Origin: Lactiplantibacillus paraplantarum
Lineage (GTDB): Bacteria > Bacillota > Bacilli > Lactobacillales > Lactobacillaceae
Reading direction: 5' to 3'
Assembly (NCBI RefSeq): GCF_003641145.1
Contig: NZ_CP032744.1
Location: 1,798,001 to 1,862,000 of the forward strand
Length of the DNA stretch: 64,000 nt
The notes below the pieces were generated by a model, which saw nothing but the letters and a program-made list of their open reading frames with translations, was not told the origin of the DNA and searched no databases. Within the stretch, counting starts at the first letter, position 1, and every line of letters begins with the position of its first letter. A program made the translations under genes and the position numbers. Below, one piece after another: positions 38,135-47,662 of the stretch.

Positions 38135-39551
38135 CGTCCTCACCGCCTAGCTGGTCGTCAGCATCTGGATTACCGTAGCCATCTTGCGCCACAATATCAT
38201 CTTGCCGATTCTTCAACTCTTCTTGCCAGTCATCGACAATTGGATTGGCCTTAGCAACAGCCTCATCACTAGAATACTGGGCGACCTGCGCCACGACCTG
38301 AGCTTGCTCCAAGCTATTCTGGATAGCTGTGCGAGTCCACGTCTGACTAATTGGGCGACTGTCAGCATCACTAACACCCAGCCAGCCCATAATAGCCCGC
38401 ACAAGCTCGCTAAGTGCATCTCGGAAATAAGCTTCAGTGTTAGACGCTTTAAGTTCAAGATGCCCATATAATGCACGAATAGCCGTTCCAGAAGCATTTC
38501 CGATTGCTTTAAAATCTGTCGGGTTAATGCCCTGCCCATCTACGAATATCTTGCTGTCAGTACGGTTCAAAACGTTGTCCCGAGCTTCAACTGGAATGTC
38601 GATAGTCAACTTGTCAACGCCAGACTTATCACTTGGGCCGAGGTTATCCATCTTAATCGCTTTGTCCTGCTTTAAGGTTTTCATAAACTCTGACAAGTCG
38701 GTGCCACCATAATTGGTAAGCACTAAAATAACTTGTTGTACGTCGTTAATGTCGTTCACGAAGCCGTTATAAACGTTATCGAACACATCGATGAACCCCT
38801 TGACCTTCAACAACTCTGGGCGTTGGTCCTTGTTTTTAGGGAAGGCAATAAAGGGTACCCGGCCAAACCCATGGTCAAATACGGCACCAGCACCCACTTC
38901 ATCACCAGTTGATACATCATAAGTTGGGAATCGGTCGTCAATCGTTTCCAGATCACTATAGTCTGACAGCTTGGACTTAAACACTGTTACATCTTTAGCC
39001 GTCCAATATTCGTGAACATTGAATTGCTTACCGGTATCTGGGTCCAGCTCTTTGTAGCTACGCCGCACTGCCAGTAATTTACGATCGAGGTCACTGCTAT
39101 AAATGGGAGTAACCTGATCAGGCGGCACAATACCATAACGGAACTGCTTGTCATCATCAATCCAATAATGAAGCCAACCAACACCAGCATTACTAGCATC
39201 AACTACTAACTGATTCAGACGCAGGTTAAAGTTGTCGCCTAACGTATTTTTGATTTTATCGTTAAGATTGTCGTCCTCAACGTCAATTGCCGGTGGCACC
39301 GTTGCAAGATAGCCCGCTTCCTGATCAATTAATAGCTGAGCATAATTACTACTAACCCGGTTATCAGCATGACGTAATGGGCCGTCCTCGGCTTCCTTGC
39401 CTTCTTCTTTAGTCTTAGACTCACCATCATTTCGCAATGTAATATCATTTTCATTGTGGTAATAGCGCAAGGCTGTACTGTAGTGACGGTTAAACCGAGT
39501 TCGTCGCCCGTCGGTATTCTTTAACAATTGGATCATCGCTTTTGTTTCCAA
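38121..39551 (-). CDS. Portal protein (SPP1 gp6 family)
   Basis: The protein has 476 residues. RRTRFNRHYSTALRYYHNEN, NRVSSNYAQLLIDQEAGYLA, YGIVPPDQVTPIYSSDLDRK and FGRVPFIAFPKNKDQRPELL match the SPP1-type portal family. It forms the dodecameric vertex ring through which DNA is packaged. It overlaps terL by 19 bases and muF by 14, the standard terL-portal-muF order. Confidence 0.92.
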   Translation of the reverse strand: METKAMIQLLKNTDGRRTRFNRHYSTALRYYHNENDITLRNDGESKTKEEGKEAEDGPLRHADNRVSSNYAQLLIDQEAGYLATVPPAIDVEDDNLNDKIKNTLGDNFNLRLNQLVVDASNAGVGWLHYWIDDDKQFRYGIVPPDQVTPIYSSDLDRKLLAVRRSYKELDPDTGKQFNVHEYWTAKDVTVFKSKLSDYSDLETIDDRFPTYDVSTGDEVGAGAVFDHGFGRVPFIAFPKNKDQRPELLKVKGFIDVFDNVYNGFVNDINDVQQVILVLTNYGGTDLSEFMKTLKQDKAIKMDNLGPSDKSGVDKLTIDIPVEARDNVLNRTDSKIFVDGQGINPTDFKAIGNASGTAIRALYGHLELKASNTEAYFRDALSELVRAIMGWLGVSDADSRPISQTWTRTAIQNSLEQAQVVAQVAQYSSDEAVAKANPIVDDWQEELKNRQDDIVAQDGYGNPDADDQLGGEDDDQT

Positions 39552-40795
39552 GGCTTGAAACCTCCTTTCCGCATGATTGACTCAATGGCATACCGAACAG
39601 CATCAATACTGTGGTCGTTACCATCGGGGTATTCTGCTTTTAATTCACCATACTTATCGCGTTCTAACTCATAGGCTGTGAACTCACGGGCAGCATTAGG
39701 ACAACGCTCCGGATCAATAATGATTTCACGTAAGTCTTGTAGCCATTTGAATCCCTGGTCACGACTTCCCGGCCCCTTAATGGCACCAATCACCGGCAGC
39801 CCCATGTCCCGAAGTTCAGCAATCGTTCCGGGTGAAGCAGAATCACCAGTGATTGGCTTGTTTTCGGGATCATACGGTTTGATTAAATCCACGGCGTTCT
39901 GGTTCTTCAACCCAACCTGGTAAACTTCTGCGTAGATGTATAGCCGGTGCCGTGCGACATCAAAAAAGACTTGCTCGTATGCCAATGGATCACTGGCAAA
40001 ACCGAAATCAAGTCCTCGTCTTGGGTTATCAAATGTTTGTAATTCCTGTTCCGTAATGCGCCGCTTAATGATGTTGTTAAATACCTCAGCGCCCGTCCCA
40101 GTAATCTCACCGAGATACTCATGGGCGTACGCTTTGGGGTTATCCTCCTTTAACTGCTCGGCATCCGCAATGAACTCTTTACCAAGCCATTCTCTTGGAA
40201 CACTAAGATAATCGGATTTATGCACCAATGTATCGCCGCGCAGGCCTTCACTGTCAGTCACTTTATTCACCCAGCTATTCTGACTCGCTGGCGGATTGTA
40301 GCTATAAAAGGTGATGATGTCACTACCACCACGATTAAGCGACTGATTCATAGAACGAATTTCCGGCCAGCCACCGAACTCATCAACTTCTTCATAGTGT
40401 TTAAACTTAGTATAGCCGTGTCTAAACTTCTGTGATTTAATTTTACGTGGCTTATCAGCACCCTTAAATCGAATCTGCTGGCCAGTCGGCATATAAGTTA
40501 ATACCATCGGACTAACAGACTCTTTCCAATAGTCTTCAACGCCCAATACATCGATGGCCCATAGATACTGGTCAAACACTGAATCACGCAGCGTGTTTGC
40601 AACTTTCCGTAGTACTACGGCGTTCGCTTCTGGGTCTTTCATGATTCCCAATACGACCTCAATTGAAACGAAACTTGACTTCGTTGATCCACGGCCACCG
40701 GACAGCCAATAATTTGAATGCCGACGATGCTTAATATCAACGTGAAGATTGTAGAAAGATGTTGCTACTTTAGTCTTTAAGCTCACTCGTTTCAT
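39533..40795 (-). CDS. terL: Terminase large subunit (PBSX XtmB type)
   Basis: The protein has 420 residues from the ATG at 40795 (MKRVSLKTKV), nine bases after AAGGAG; the frame open to 40936 lies within terS. The ATPase has a Walker A-like LSGGRGSTKSS near residue 30 and HYEEVDEFGG (Walker B region). The nuclease part has RRGLDFGFASDPLA and ends with DGNDHSIDAVRYAIE. It drives DNA into the head and cuts the concatemer. Confidence 0.93.
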   Translation of the reverse strand: MKRVSLKTKVATSFYNLHVDIKHRRHSNYWLSGGRGSTKSSFVSIEVVLGIMKDPEANAVVLRKVANTLRDSVFDQYLWAIDVLGVEDYWKESVSPMVLTYMPTGQQIRFKGADKPRKIKSQKFRHGYTKFKHYEEVDEFGGWPEIRSMNQSLNRGGSDIITFYSYNPPASQNSWVNKVTDSEGLRGDTLVHKSDYLSVPREWLGKEFIADAEQLKEDNPKAYAHEYLGEITGTGAEVFNNIIKRRITEQELQTFDNPRRGLDFGFASDPLAYEQVFFDVARHRLYIYAEVYQVGLKNQNAVDLIKPYDPENKPITGDSASPGTIAELRDMGLPVIGAIKGPGSRDQGFKWLQDLREIIIDPERCPNAAREFTAYELERDKYGELKAEYPDGNDHSIDAVRYAIESIMRKGGFKPWKQKR

Positions 40796-41606
40796 CTTCA
40801 TCATCTCCTTCGATATTATCGTCAATCTTAACGCCCTGTGATTCCTGCTGAGTTGTGTAAACATCAGCATACTTAGCAAGCGTCTCAAGCGCCTTCTGCT
40901 TATCATACATTTCAACCACGGCCTCACCTTTGTCAATCCGGATTGACTTTACATTGCTCGTATCAATTTGATTACTATCTTCCAAGGTTACTATATTCTC
41001 GTAATACCACGCTTGCTCTCCTGTTTCTGGGTCAATATCAGGATCCATGCGATAGTGCCCGTTGTCATCCTCATAGGGACCCGTTTTATCTCTAATCTTA
41101 GTCCAACGCAAACGCTTCACTGTTTTAAAGCTAACCACATCGCGAACATCCGACTTAGACTGCTGGCGCAATTCAAGGATGATATCTTGAAGGTCAAAGT
41201 ACAAGTCAGATTGTTGTTGCTTCTTCAACTCAGTCAACTGCCGTTTTACACTAGCATTCACTAGCATCCGACTACCATTCACATTGGCTGTATTCCAATC
41301 AACTCTGTAAGCCTGCTGGTACGCCCAAGTTGCATTAAATCGCTGTAAATAAAAGAGGCAGAACAACTTCTGCTTTTCAGTCAGCTCGTTGTTTGCCTCT
41401 AATTCATCTACTATTTTAGGTGCAACCTTGGGTGCATCTTTTTTTCGTTTTGGTTGCACCTTTTTGATTGCAGATGCATCCTTCTTCCAGCCGTCGCGGG
41501 TACGCCACGATTTGAGCGTATTGACTGGCACACCATACTTAGCTGAGATGTCTTTGTAAGCCATCCCTGAAGAGTAATCCCTACCTGCCTGTTTTCGTTT
41601 ATCCAT
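40770..41606 (-). CDS. terS: Terminase small subunit (complete copy)
   Basis: The protein has about 278 residues. An N-terminal helix-turn-helix (YKDISAKYGVPVNTLKSWRT) is followed by a basic linker (KKVQPKRKKDAPKV), the Terminase_2 core (LTEKQKLFCLFYLQRFNATW, ASVKRQLTELKKQQQSDLYF) and an acidic C-terminus. PBSX XtmA has the same layout. It recognises the packaging site and hands DNA to TerL, whose start overlaps it by 26 bases. The ATG at 41606 has GGTGG six bases upstream. The 5' part of this gene (from 41067) belongs to the repeated block. Confidence 0.88.
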   Translation of the reverse strand: MDKRKQAGRDYSSGMAYKDISAKYGVPVNTLKSWRTRDGWKKDASAIKKVQPKRKKDAPKVAPKIVDELEANNELTEKQKLFCLFYLQRFNATWAYQQAYRVDWNTANVNGSRMLVNASVKRQLTELKKQQQSDLYFDLQDIILELRQQSKSDVRDVVSFKTVKRLRWTKIRDKTGPYEDDNGHYRMDPDIDPETGEQAWYYENIVTLEDSNQIDTSNVKSIRIDKGEAVVEMYDKQKALETLAKYADVYTTQQESQGVKIDDNIEGDDEDETSELKD

Positions 41607-41652
41607 TACATACCACCACACCCTGCTTTCTATTGATTTTATGTATTAAATT

Positions 41653-42183
41653 CTAACTTTCGTTGGTATTTTGGGGTTCAGCATCTAAATACCATTGTAA
41701 ATTAAAATTTTTTATTTTCTTTTTCACAGACTTTCCTGATCGCTCAGTAACGACAATCAAAAATCCTAACATCCCATAATCTGTCTCGTGCTGTTCACAA
41801 TATGCATCTAAGTTCATTAAAAATAAATCACGTGACATACAAAATTGATTTGTTTCTCCCGGAACTAGACTGGCACCATATTTTTCATTTTGGTACATCT
41901 TTCCATGTGAAGAAATAATTAATCCCGTTGTATCTTTCCATGGTTGACTTGGCATGGTAGCAAAAAGCATCACCTTATCGATTTCGGCAATCTTTTCAGG
42001 CGACTTGTTAGTTACTAAAACAGGAATTTCAAATTCTTTTTTACCTTCAACAGCCGTTAAAGAATTATGGAAAGTTATCTTTAACCTAACCTTTTTACTC
42101 CGTTTAGACTGATATATTGTGTAAACTAGCACCAATGCTCCTACAATTCCTGAAAACCATTCCGCCAATGAACCTATTTCCAT
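41653..42183 (-). CDS. Membrane-anchored accessory protein (second copy)
   Basis: Identical translation to the gene at 587-1117: one N-terminal membrane helix and a soluble domain, unknown function. Here the whole neighbourhood from terL onward is visible, confirming that it follows terS in the phage map. Confidence 0.6.
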   Translation of the reverse strand: MEIGSLAEWFSGIVGALVLVYTIYQSKRSKKVRLKITFHNSLTAVEGKKEFEIPVLVTNKSPEKIAEIDKVMLFATMPSQPWKDTTGLIISSHGKMYQNEKYGASLVPGETNQFCMSRDLFLMNLDAYCEQHETDYGMLGFLIVVTERSGKSVKKKIKNFNLQWYLDAEPQNTNES

Positions 42184-42223
42184 CACAATCTCCTCCAAAC
42201 TAATATAACTATACAAAAACTCC

Positions 42224-42250
42224 CACCATTAAGCGAGAGCTAGTTTGAAG
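42224..42250. repeat. 27-bp imperfect repeat A (second copy)
   Basis: Same as 1158-1184; pairs with 43719-43745 around the Abi-like gene. Confidence 0.45.
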
Positions 42251-42372
42251 GCATGCTATTAGTTTAAATTCATTCTCTTTCTTTTCTCAGTTAAATCCAT
42301 ATCACTAAAAAGCTTGATATATCAATGATAGTTTGTTTTCCAAATTAAAAGCCCTCCGAAGGACGCTAGCTT

Positions 42373-42663
42373 TTATTTGGTATTAGCCCTCAAAAAAGAA
42401 ATTATTTCAGTGTTGCTGATAAACTCATGGTGTTCAATCATCGACCAAATTCCTTTGTCATTTTTTTGCCATAAATCAATTTCATAAACATTACGCTTAC
42501 CAGTTGAGAGACGATTCATATAAGAATTCCAATCAATCTTTGAATCACTAAACTTCATCTCAACTTGACGCATTAAGTCAACAAATATCTCCTTACTCGT
42601 TACTCCAAAGGACTCTCGGTCAGTTTTGTTCTCTAAATACTCAGTTATATCAATTTGGTACAT
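42373..42663 (-). CDS. Small acidic hypothetical protein (second copy)
   Basis: Identical to 1307-1597: 96 residues, no recognised domain, downstream of the Abi-like gene. Confidence 0.55.
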   Translation of the reverse strand: MYQIDITEYLENKTDRESFGVTSKEIFVDLMRQVEMKFSDSKIDWNSYMNRLSTGKRNVYEIDLWQKNDKGIWSMIEHHEFISNTEIISFLRANTK

Positions 42664-42768
42664 ACCACATCACTCCCTATCTAATCCAACTATATATAAA
42701 GCTTCTACTATGTTATATGAGTAAGAGGCAGTTTCAAATGCTACATATCTGAAAACCACCTTAAAAAG

Positions 42769-43590
42769 TTAAACATTAGTAATATAAATTACATTATCCT
42801 CAACTTGTACCTCATACAAGAAATCCTTCTTAGCAGAATAGTACATATAACCGCTAATTCCCTTTTTACCCTTTTCTATTGCATCATCCTCCATGTAATC
42901 TCGCATATGTTCAGACATAAACTCTTGATCTGAGCTAGCATCGACCCATTTTGGCAAGGTAACAATCACCTGATTAATAACATTACAATTCTTGAACACT
43001 GTAAATTCAGTCCCTGTACCCAAAGAAGTGTTACCATCTAACTTATAGGTAACAAAGCTATCATCTTCACGAATCTTTGTCATTCCTTTAGGGTCAATAA
43101 CGGAATGTACCGCATTCTTCTTTAAAGAATGTGTCTTATTGAATAAGAGATCTAACAACGTCAAAGTTATATCTTCTGCTGCAAAGATAACAAACCTGGC
43201 CTCGACGGGTGTTATAGTTTGTGATCTTACCGCTGATCCATGTGAAACTGAAGTTAAATTTCGTAAATTTCCTATCTCAGTAACAATATCAATCACATTA
43301 TCGAATACCGTTGGAAATTGTTCGCTTGCCGCTAACTCTGAACTCAAGGAGCTTAGTGTACCCTTGATTAATTTATTCAGACTAAGATACCTATCTTTAT
43401 CAATATCCTCATCATTAAGTGCTTTATATACCCATTTACAAGTTGATTCAATCATGCTTCGCGCATAATTAACAGATTCCCCGTAACGTTCCTCGTTATA
43501 GCTATCATTCATTTCAGAGTAACGTTCATCAATTGATGCTATTCCAAAACTATCAACCTCGGGCCTCAAAATTTCACCAGGATGTCTCAT
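42769..43590 (-). CDS. Abi_C / HEPN-like protein (second copy)
   Basis: Identical to 1703-2524, including the RNLTSVSHG motif. Two intact copies would double its dosage in a tandem lysogen. Confidence 0.6.
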   Translation of the reverse strand: MRHPGEILRPEVDSFGIASIDERYSEMNDSYNEERYGESVNYARSMIESTCKWVYKALNDEDIDKDRYLSLNKLIKGTLSSLSSELAASEQFPTVFDNVIDIVTEIGNLRNLTSVSHGSAVRSQTITPVEARFVIFAAEDITLTLLDLLFNKTHSLKKNAVHSVIDPKGMTKIREDDSFVTYKLDGNTSLGTGTEFTVFKNCNVINQVIVTLPKWVDASSDQEFMSEHMRDYMEDDAIEKGKKGISGYMYYSAKKDFLYEVQVEDNVIYITNV

Positions 43591-43718
43591 ATTTTCACCA
43601 CATCTTTAATTTAATTGACTCAACTATATCAAACCGCACTGTATTATGCGATTACGTTGTTTCAAATTTTTAAACACACAAGTATGTACCTGGCTCTCCT
43701 AAAAGCTCCAAAAAATGT

Positions 43719-43745
43719 CACCGTTAAGTGAGAACCAGTTTGAAG
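43719..43745. repeat. 27-bp imperfect repeat B (second copy)
   Basis: Same as 2653-2679. Confidence 0.45.
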
Positions 43746-43771
43746 AACAGTAATCGGACTTTACCGGCTTA

Positions 43772-43801
43772 TTGTACCGTCATACTCTTTTCAGATATAA
43801 T
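43772..43801 (+). promoter_or_regulatory. Sigma-A type promoter (second copy)
   Basis: TTGTAC and TATAAT 18 bases apart, as at 2706-2735, ahead of the zinc-ribbon membrane gene. Confidence 0.6.
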
Positions 43802-43833
43802 GTAACTAATTAGTCATTCTAGGAGAAAATATC

Positions 43834-44403
43834 ATGAAAAAGATAATTCAAAAAATTTTAGAGAATTCATTATCATCTCTACTATGTACTGCAATAATTT
43901 GGCTTTGCTCAAATGCTGCAGTATTTTATATGTTTATTCCAAATAAATCCATTATTCAATCATTTTCCATTATTTATGATAATAAAATATGGATGACAAT
44001 AATAATAATTGGTCTTCTTTTACTGATAGCACGGTCATATAACATTCATCGAATAAATAAAATACAGTATTTCCCAGATTATAGTCTTATACCTCAAACT
44101 AGAAGTACAATTACTGTCAAAAAACCGGGCGAAGTTGCATTCACTGTCTATCTTTCATACTCCTTTGATAACCGTATCTTTGTTCAAGGTATATCTAATC
44201 TCAGATGTCCTAAATGTGCACAGGACTTGGTAACTAAACGAACTATCATTTTGGGTAGATATGAACATTTTTGTCCACAATGTAAATTTTCAATTACTAA
44301 TAATTTCACTGATAATACATGGTCACAAATACTTACCCGTAACTCCGAAACATTGTTTAACAATAAGACAACAGAACAAGTTAATGATATTATTAAGCAA
44401 TAA
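43834..44403 (+). CDS. Membrane protein with zinc ribbon (second copy)
   Basis: Identical to 2768-3337: two membrane helices, CPKC and CPQC, its own promoter and terminator. Confidence 0.65.
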   Translation: MKKIIQKILENSLSSLLCTAIIWLCSNAAVFYMFIPNKSIIQSFSIIYDNKIWMTIIIIGLLLLIARSYNIHRINKIQYFPDYSLIPQTRSTITVKKPGEVAFTVYLSYSFDNRIFVQGISNLRCPKCAQDLVTKRTIILGRYEHFCPQCKFSITNNFTDNTWSQILTRNSETLFNNKTTEQVNDIIKQ

Positions 44404-44404
44404 T

Positions 44405-44453
44405 AAAAAGCTGTCGAGAAGCCTAATCAATTTAGACTTTTTAACAGCTTTTT
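44405..44453. terminator. Long bidirectional terminator (second copy)
   Basis: Same hairpin as 3339-3387. Confidence 0.8.
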
Positions 44454-44490
44454 ATTTACACAATTAAAGAACCCACTCATTTACGCTATT

Positions 44491-44535
44491 AATATAACAT
44501 CTAAAAAGGGACATTGTCTGGACATATAAGGGACA
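44491..44535 (-). promoter_or_regulatory. Three 11-bp-phased TGTCC(C/A) repeats (second copy)
   Basis: Same as 3425-3469: candidate late promoter or packaging site beyond the ArpU-type gene. Confidence 0.4.
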
Positions 44536-44536
44536 A

Positions 44537-45046
44537 TTATCCAACCATTTCTTCGAGGCTCACAATTCCAAACAAGAAAATTGAAAACTCTTGAATTGCC
44601 TCTTTCTGATCACGCTTAATGGTTTTTTCCGACACATTAAAATAGTCAGCAATTTTCATAAACGTCCATTTTTGTGGATTGATATACATGTTTTGAATTA
44701 CAAAATAGCGCCGCTTCACTGCCATATCACGCTTACTAGCGTAGCTGTGATAGGCCTGCAGCATTAAGTCTGTGTACTCCATCATTTTCTTGGTTCGTGC
44801 CTTATAACCCACAATACTACGGATTTTTAAATCATCCTGTGAGAACACATCTTTAAGATACTGATCAATATCCGTATCAATATCTTTGGAGTGCTCCGTG
44901 AGAATATCATAGTTTTTCAATAGCAACTTAGTGTTTTTAACTCGCCAAGTCTGCTCGTTAGCAAATTGTCGCTTGCGTTCGTTGCGAACTAGCTCTGTCA
45001 CCAACTTCGTTATTTGTTGAATTGATTTTTGATCCAACTCTATCAC
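44537..45046 (-). CDS. ArpU/RinA-type late regulator (second copy)
   Basis: Identical to 3471-3980, with the sigma-like helix-turn-helix at the C-terminus. In this copy the late genes it would activate are all within the window (41606 down to 16618). Confidence 0.8.
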   Translation of the reverse strand: MIELDQKSIQQITKLVTELVRNERKRQFANEQTWRVKNTKLLLKNYDILTEHSKDIDTDIDQYLKDVFSQDDLKIRSIVGYKARTKKMMEYTDLMLQAYHSYASKRDMAVKRRYFVIQNMYINPQKWTFMKIADYFNVSEKTIKRDQKEAIQEFSIFLFGIVSLEEMVG

Positions 45047-45058
45047 CCTTTCAAATAA

Positions 45059-45382
45059 TTACCATGGCAATTCCTCCCAGTGCCTATCTAAAAACTCAGC
45101 CATTACACGAGCTTTAAAACGCCAAGGGCTGCCTTTAACCCCTCTATGAATCAATTGATGGTGCTGTTCCATATAACCAATCTCACGACTATATTTTGGG
45201 TTATAAATAATATTATCTAATATCCAACCCCAAGATTTATTGCCGCACCATTTACGCAAATCTTTTGACGTCCATGTACGTCCAATAAGACTTTCTCCCT
45301 CAAACCCATGCATATCATCTGGTATCAACTTCATGCTATCTGGAATTTGAACCGGTACTGTTACTTGTAAAACTTGCTTCAT
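45059..45382 (-). CDS. DUF771-family protein (second copy)
   Basis: Identical to 3993-4316. Confidence 0.75.
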   Translation of the reverse strand: MKQVLQVTVPVQIPDSMKLIPDDMHGFEGESLIGRTWTSKDLRKWCGNKSWGWILDNIIYNPKYSREIGYMEQHHQLIHRGVKGSPWRFKARVMAEFLDRHWEELPW

Positions 45383-45428
45383 AATAATCACTCTTTTCTT
45401 TTAATTAATGACTATTATGATTCAATTT

Positions 45429-45617
45429 TCAATTCATGGTTAACCAGTTATTAAACTGTGTCAAGAACAAGTGATACTCTTCGCCACTCAGGTCAACCCA
45501 GTAACCATCCGTGCCAATAAAGTTAACTTGATAATGTTCTTTAATCTAAGAAATCATCGCCACTTTACTAAAGACAATTACTACTTCTTCACCACTAGCA
45601 TTCTCTGTTGTAAACAT
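45429..45617 (-). pseudogene. Amber-split small gene (second copy)
   Basis: Same in-frame TAG (45548-45546) as in the left copy at 4363-4551. Because both copies share it, the stop predates the duplication or is a property of the phage. Confidence 0.55.
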
Positions 45618-45736
45618 TTATACACTCGCTCTCTGATTTTTAGATTGTTACTGTACATCATTTTTTGTCAGTTCCTTGTTTACGTTTTTCGATAAAAAGT
45701 GTAAAACTGAATACTCATCCTAAAAACACTTTAAAA

Positions 45737-46162
45737 TCAGTGTTCTAACAAATCAGCATTGCGATGGATGTCGCCAACTATTTCAGGATAGGTTTGTGGA
45801 AATTTAATATCATTGTCCCATTCACCCAAACAAGCAAATAACGGCTTCTCCCCACAATAGAATCCTGCGTAATCCTCTCGACATTCGACTTTTAAATAGT
45901 CAGTAATGTTTTTCCCATATATCATAGATGACGTAGCTAAAATGTCGCCCTCGTAGATATCCTTGCCGTCCACGTCTTTCAGGCCGGTAAACTGCTCAAG
46001 CTTAAACAGTGCGTCAATTCCATCAACTGCGCCATCGTTTGAGTACCCGTCCTGTCCATCAGTACTAGCCTCTGCCCAATAGGCTTGACCATGAATAAAT
46101 TCAATATTGTCAGGTAACAGCATTTTATTCTGAATTTTGTCCCATGCTCTAAACTTAATCAT
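45737..46162 (-). CDS. YopX-family protein (second copy)
   Basis: Identical to 4671-5096. Confidence 0.85.
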   Translation of the reverse strand: MIKFRAWDKIQNKMLLPDNIEFIHGQAYWAEASTDGQDGYSNDGAVDGIDALFKLEQFTGLKDVDGKDIYEGDILATSSMIYGKNITDYLKVECREDYAGFYCGEKPLFACLGEWDNDIKFPQTYPEIVGDIHRNADLLEH

Positions 46163-46457
46163 CGTTGCCACCTCCAACATTTAAAAAATCGATATTTTTT
46201 GAAAGTTCACGATTAGTTTTAGCCAACAAACTTAAATATTCATCAATTTTTAAAACTTCGTTATCGTCAATAAGTCGCTGTGTATAGACTGCCTTTAACG
46301 CTGATGATAAATCTGGGTAATAGCCAATCGCTTTCGGTATGGGCTTACCAACACTATCCGTTAATCGACCACCTTTACTGTCCGTAATACGTTGCAGCAC
46401 CCAATTATTGTATTTCTGTGCATCAACTTGATAATCATTGTTAATTTTAATAATCAT
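46155..46457 (-). CDS. Early-region protein, unknown (second copy)
   Basis: Identical to 5089-5391 (begins MIIKINNDYQ). Confidence 0.65.
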   Translation of the reverse strand: MIIKINNDYQVDAQKYNNWVLQRITDSKGGRLTDSVGKPIPKAIGYYPDLSSALKAVYTQRLIDDNEVLKIDEYLSLLAKTNRELSKNIDFLNVGGGNDD

Positions 46458-46459
46458 GC

Positions 46460-46912
46460 TCAATCCTCCCCGAACGCTTTATCCAATGCCACTTGAGCCT
46501 CGATGTAATCAATTGCCAGCTGATAGGCCTTATAGATACGTTCGTCTTGGTCTTTGTATTCATCAGCCACTCGTTGCTTAAGTTCCGTCCATGTTCCTTG
46601 GTAACAGCCAGTCGTTGCCACATCTAGCGACGGGATATAAGTTAATTGAGCATTATCGCGCGAGCTTTGCAAGCCAGCTACGTACACTTTAAGGCCGGTT
46701 GATTCGTGCCAGTTGACCCAATTTAGGTTGGCACCCTCTAAGTCAGCACCCCTTAAATCGGCACACCTTAAGTCGGTACACCATAAGTCGGCACCCCTTA
46801 AGTTGGCACGCCGTAAGTCAGCACACCATAAGTCGGCACGCTCACCGCCGGTCTCGTTGTTCAGCCATTTATTGTGTAAATTAATAATTACGTCTAATTC
46901 AGTTTGCTTCAT
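46460..46912 (-). CDS. Pentapeptide-repeat protein (second copy)
   Basis: Identical to 5394-5846. The repeat number is also the same, so no slippage has occurred between copies. Confidence 0.8.
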   Translation of the reverse strand: MKQTELDVIINLHNKWLNNETGGERADLWCADLRRANLRGADLWCTDLRCADLRGADLEGANLNWVNWHESTGLKVYVAGLQSSRDNAQLTYIPSLDVATTGCYQGTWTELKQRVADEYKDQDERIYKAYQLAIDYIEAQVALDKAFGED

Positions 46913-46914
46913 GC

Positions 46915-46983
46915 TCAATCCTCCTCGAACGCTTCAAACGCCCGCTTACGTTCCTCGTTAGTTGGTTCCTTGACGATTATCAT
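46915..46983 (-). CDS. Tiny 22-residue ORF (second copy)
   Basis: Identical to 5849-5917, with the same ATGA overlap. Confidence 0.4.
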   Translation of the reverse strand: MIIVKEPTNEERKRAFEAFEED

Positions 46984-47081
46984 GCTATGCTGCTCTCTTT
47001 CATGAATACCAGCCAATGGGTCTTGCCACGTTTATTGCCAAACAATGGTTGGTAGCCGATAGCGTCCAATATTAATTTCAC
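46980..47081 (-). CDS. 33-residue ORF with GTG start (second copy)
   Basis: Identical to 5914-6015. Confidence 0.4.
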   Translation of the reverse strand: MKLILDAIGYQPLFGNKRGKTHWLVFMKESSIA

Positions 47082-47089
47082 ATTGCACC

Positions 47090-47212
47090 TCAAAATAGAA
47101 CGTTCCAAATTGTGATTGCGAACCAGGTTTCGAAAATCAACGCAGCAATCCATGCCGCGATAATGAGTCCCAAAATACAAATATTGCCCAACTGCTCAAT
47201 TAGTTCTCGCAT
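47090..47212 (-). CDS. 40-residue membrane peptide (second copy)
   Basis: Identical to 6024-6146. Confidence 0.5.
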   Translation of the reverse strand: MRELIEQLGNICILGLIIAAWIAALIFETWFAITIWNVLF

Positions 47213-47367
47213 CCGTTATCACCTCTCGTTACCTGGTAAGGTGCATAATCATGTACCATCCGCAAGCGCTCTGAATTTTCACGACTATGTTTGTCAGCAT
47301 TCATGCGCATCCGCCGCCGTTTCTTCTTAACCGTTGATTTCTTGGTGTGTTTCCGTTGTTTCGTCAT
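47200..47367 (-). CDS. Small basic protein (second copy)
   Basis: Identical to 6134-6301. Confidence 0.5.
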   Translation of the reverse strand: MTKQRKHTKKSTVKKKRRRMRMNADKHSRENSERLRMVHDYAPYQVTRGDNGCEN

Positions 47368-47662
47368 AATTTTCCTCCGATAAAAAATAATTGCCGTCAA
47401 TCACTGCCAGCAAGCGTGGTTTTAGCCAGGTATTGCTGTGACCAATCATCTGACTACACTTTGTCAGTGATATTTCATTTGCAATCACTCTTTTCATTAC
47501 CAGTAGCTCATAGTGCGTGAGCGTCGGCAAAGCATCTGGCATACAAGCAGATATTGCATGTACCTGCTTCAACGCATCTGGCGGTGCATCAGTGACACTA
47601 CCATATTGCTGTTCCACTACCTGTACAGCCGCTAACAGTATTTGATGATTAAATCTCTTCAT
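47327..47662 (-). CDS. Helical early protein, unknown (second copy)
   Basis: Identical to 6261-6596. Confidence 0.55.
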   Translation of the reverse strand: MKRFNHQILLAAVQVVEQQYGSVTDAPPDALKQVHAISACMPDALPTLTHYELLVMKRVIANEISLTKCSQMIGHSNTWLKPRLLAVIDGNYFLSEENYDETTETHQEING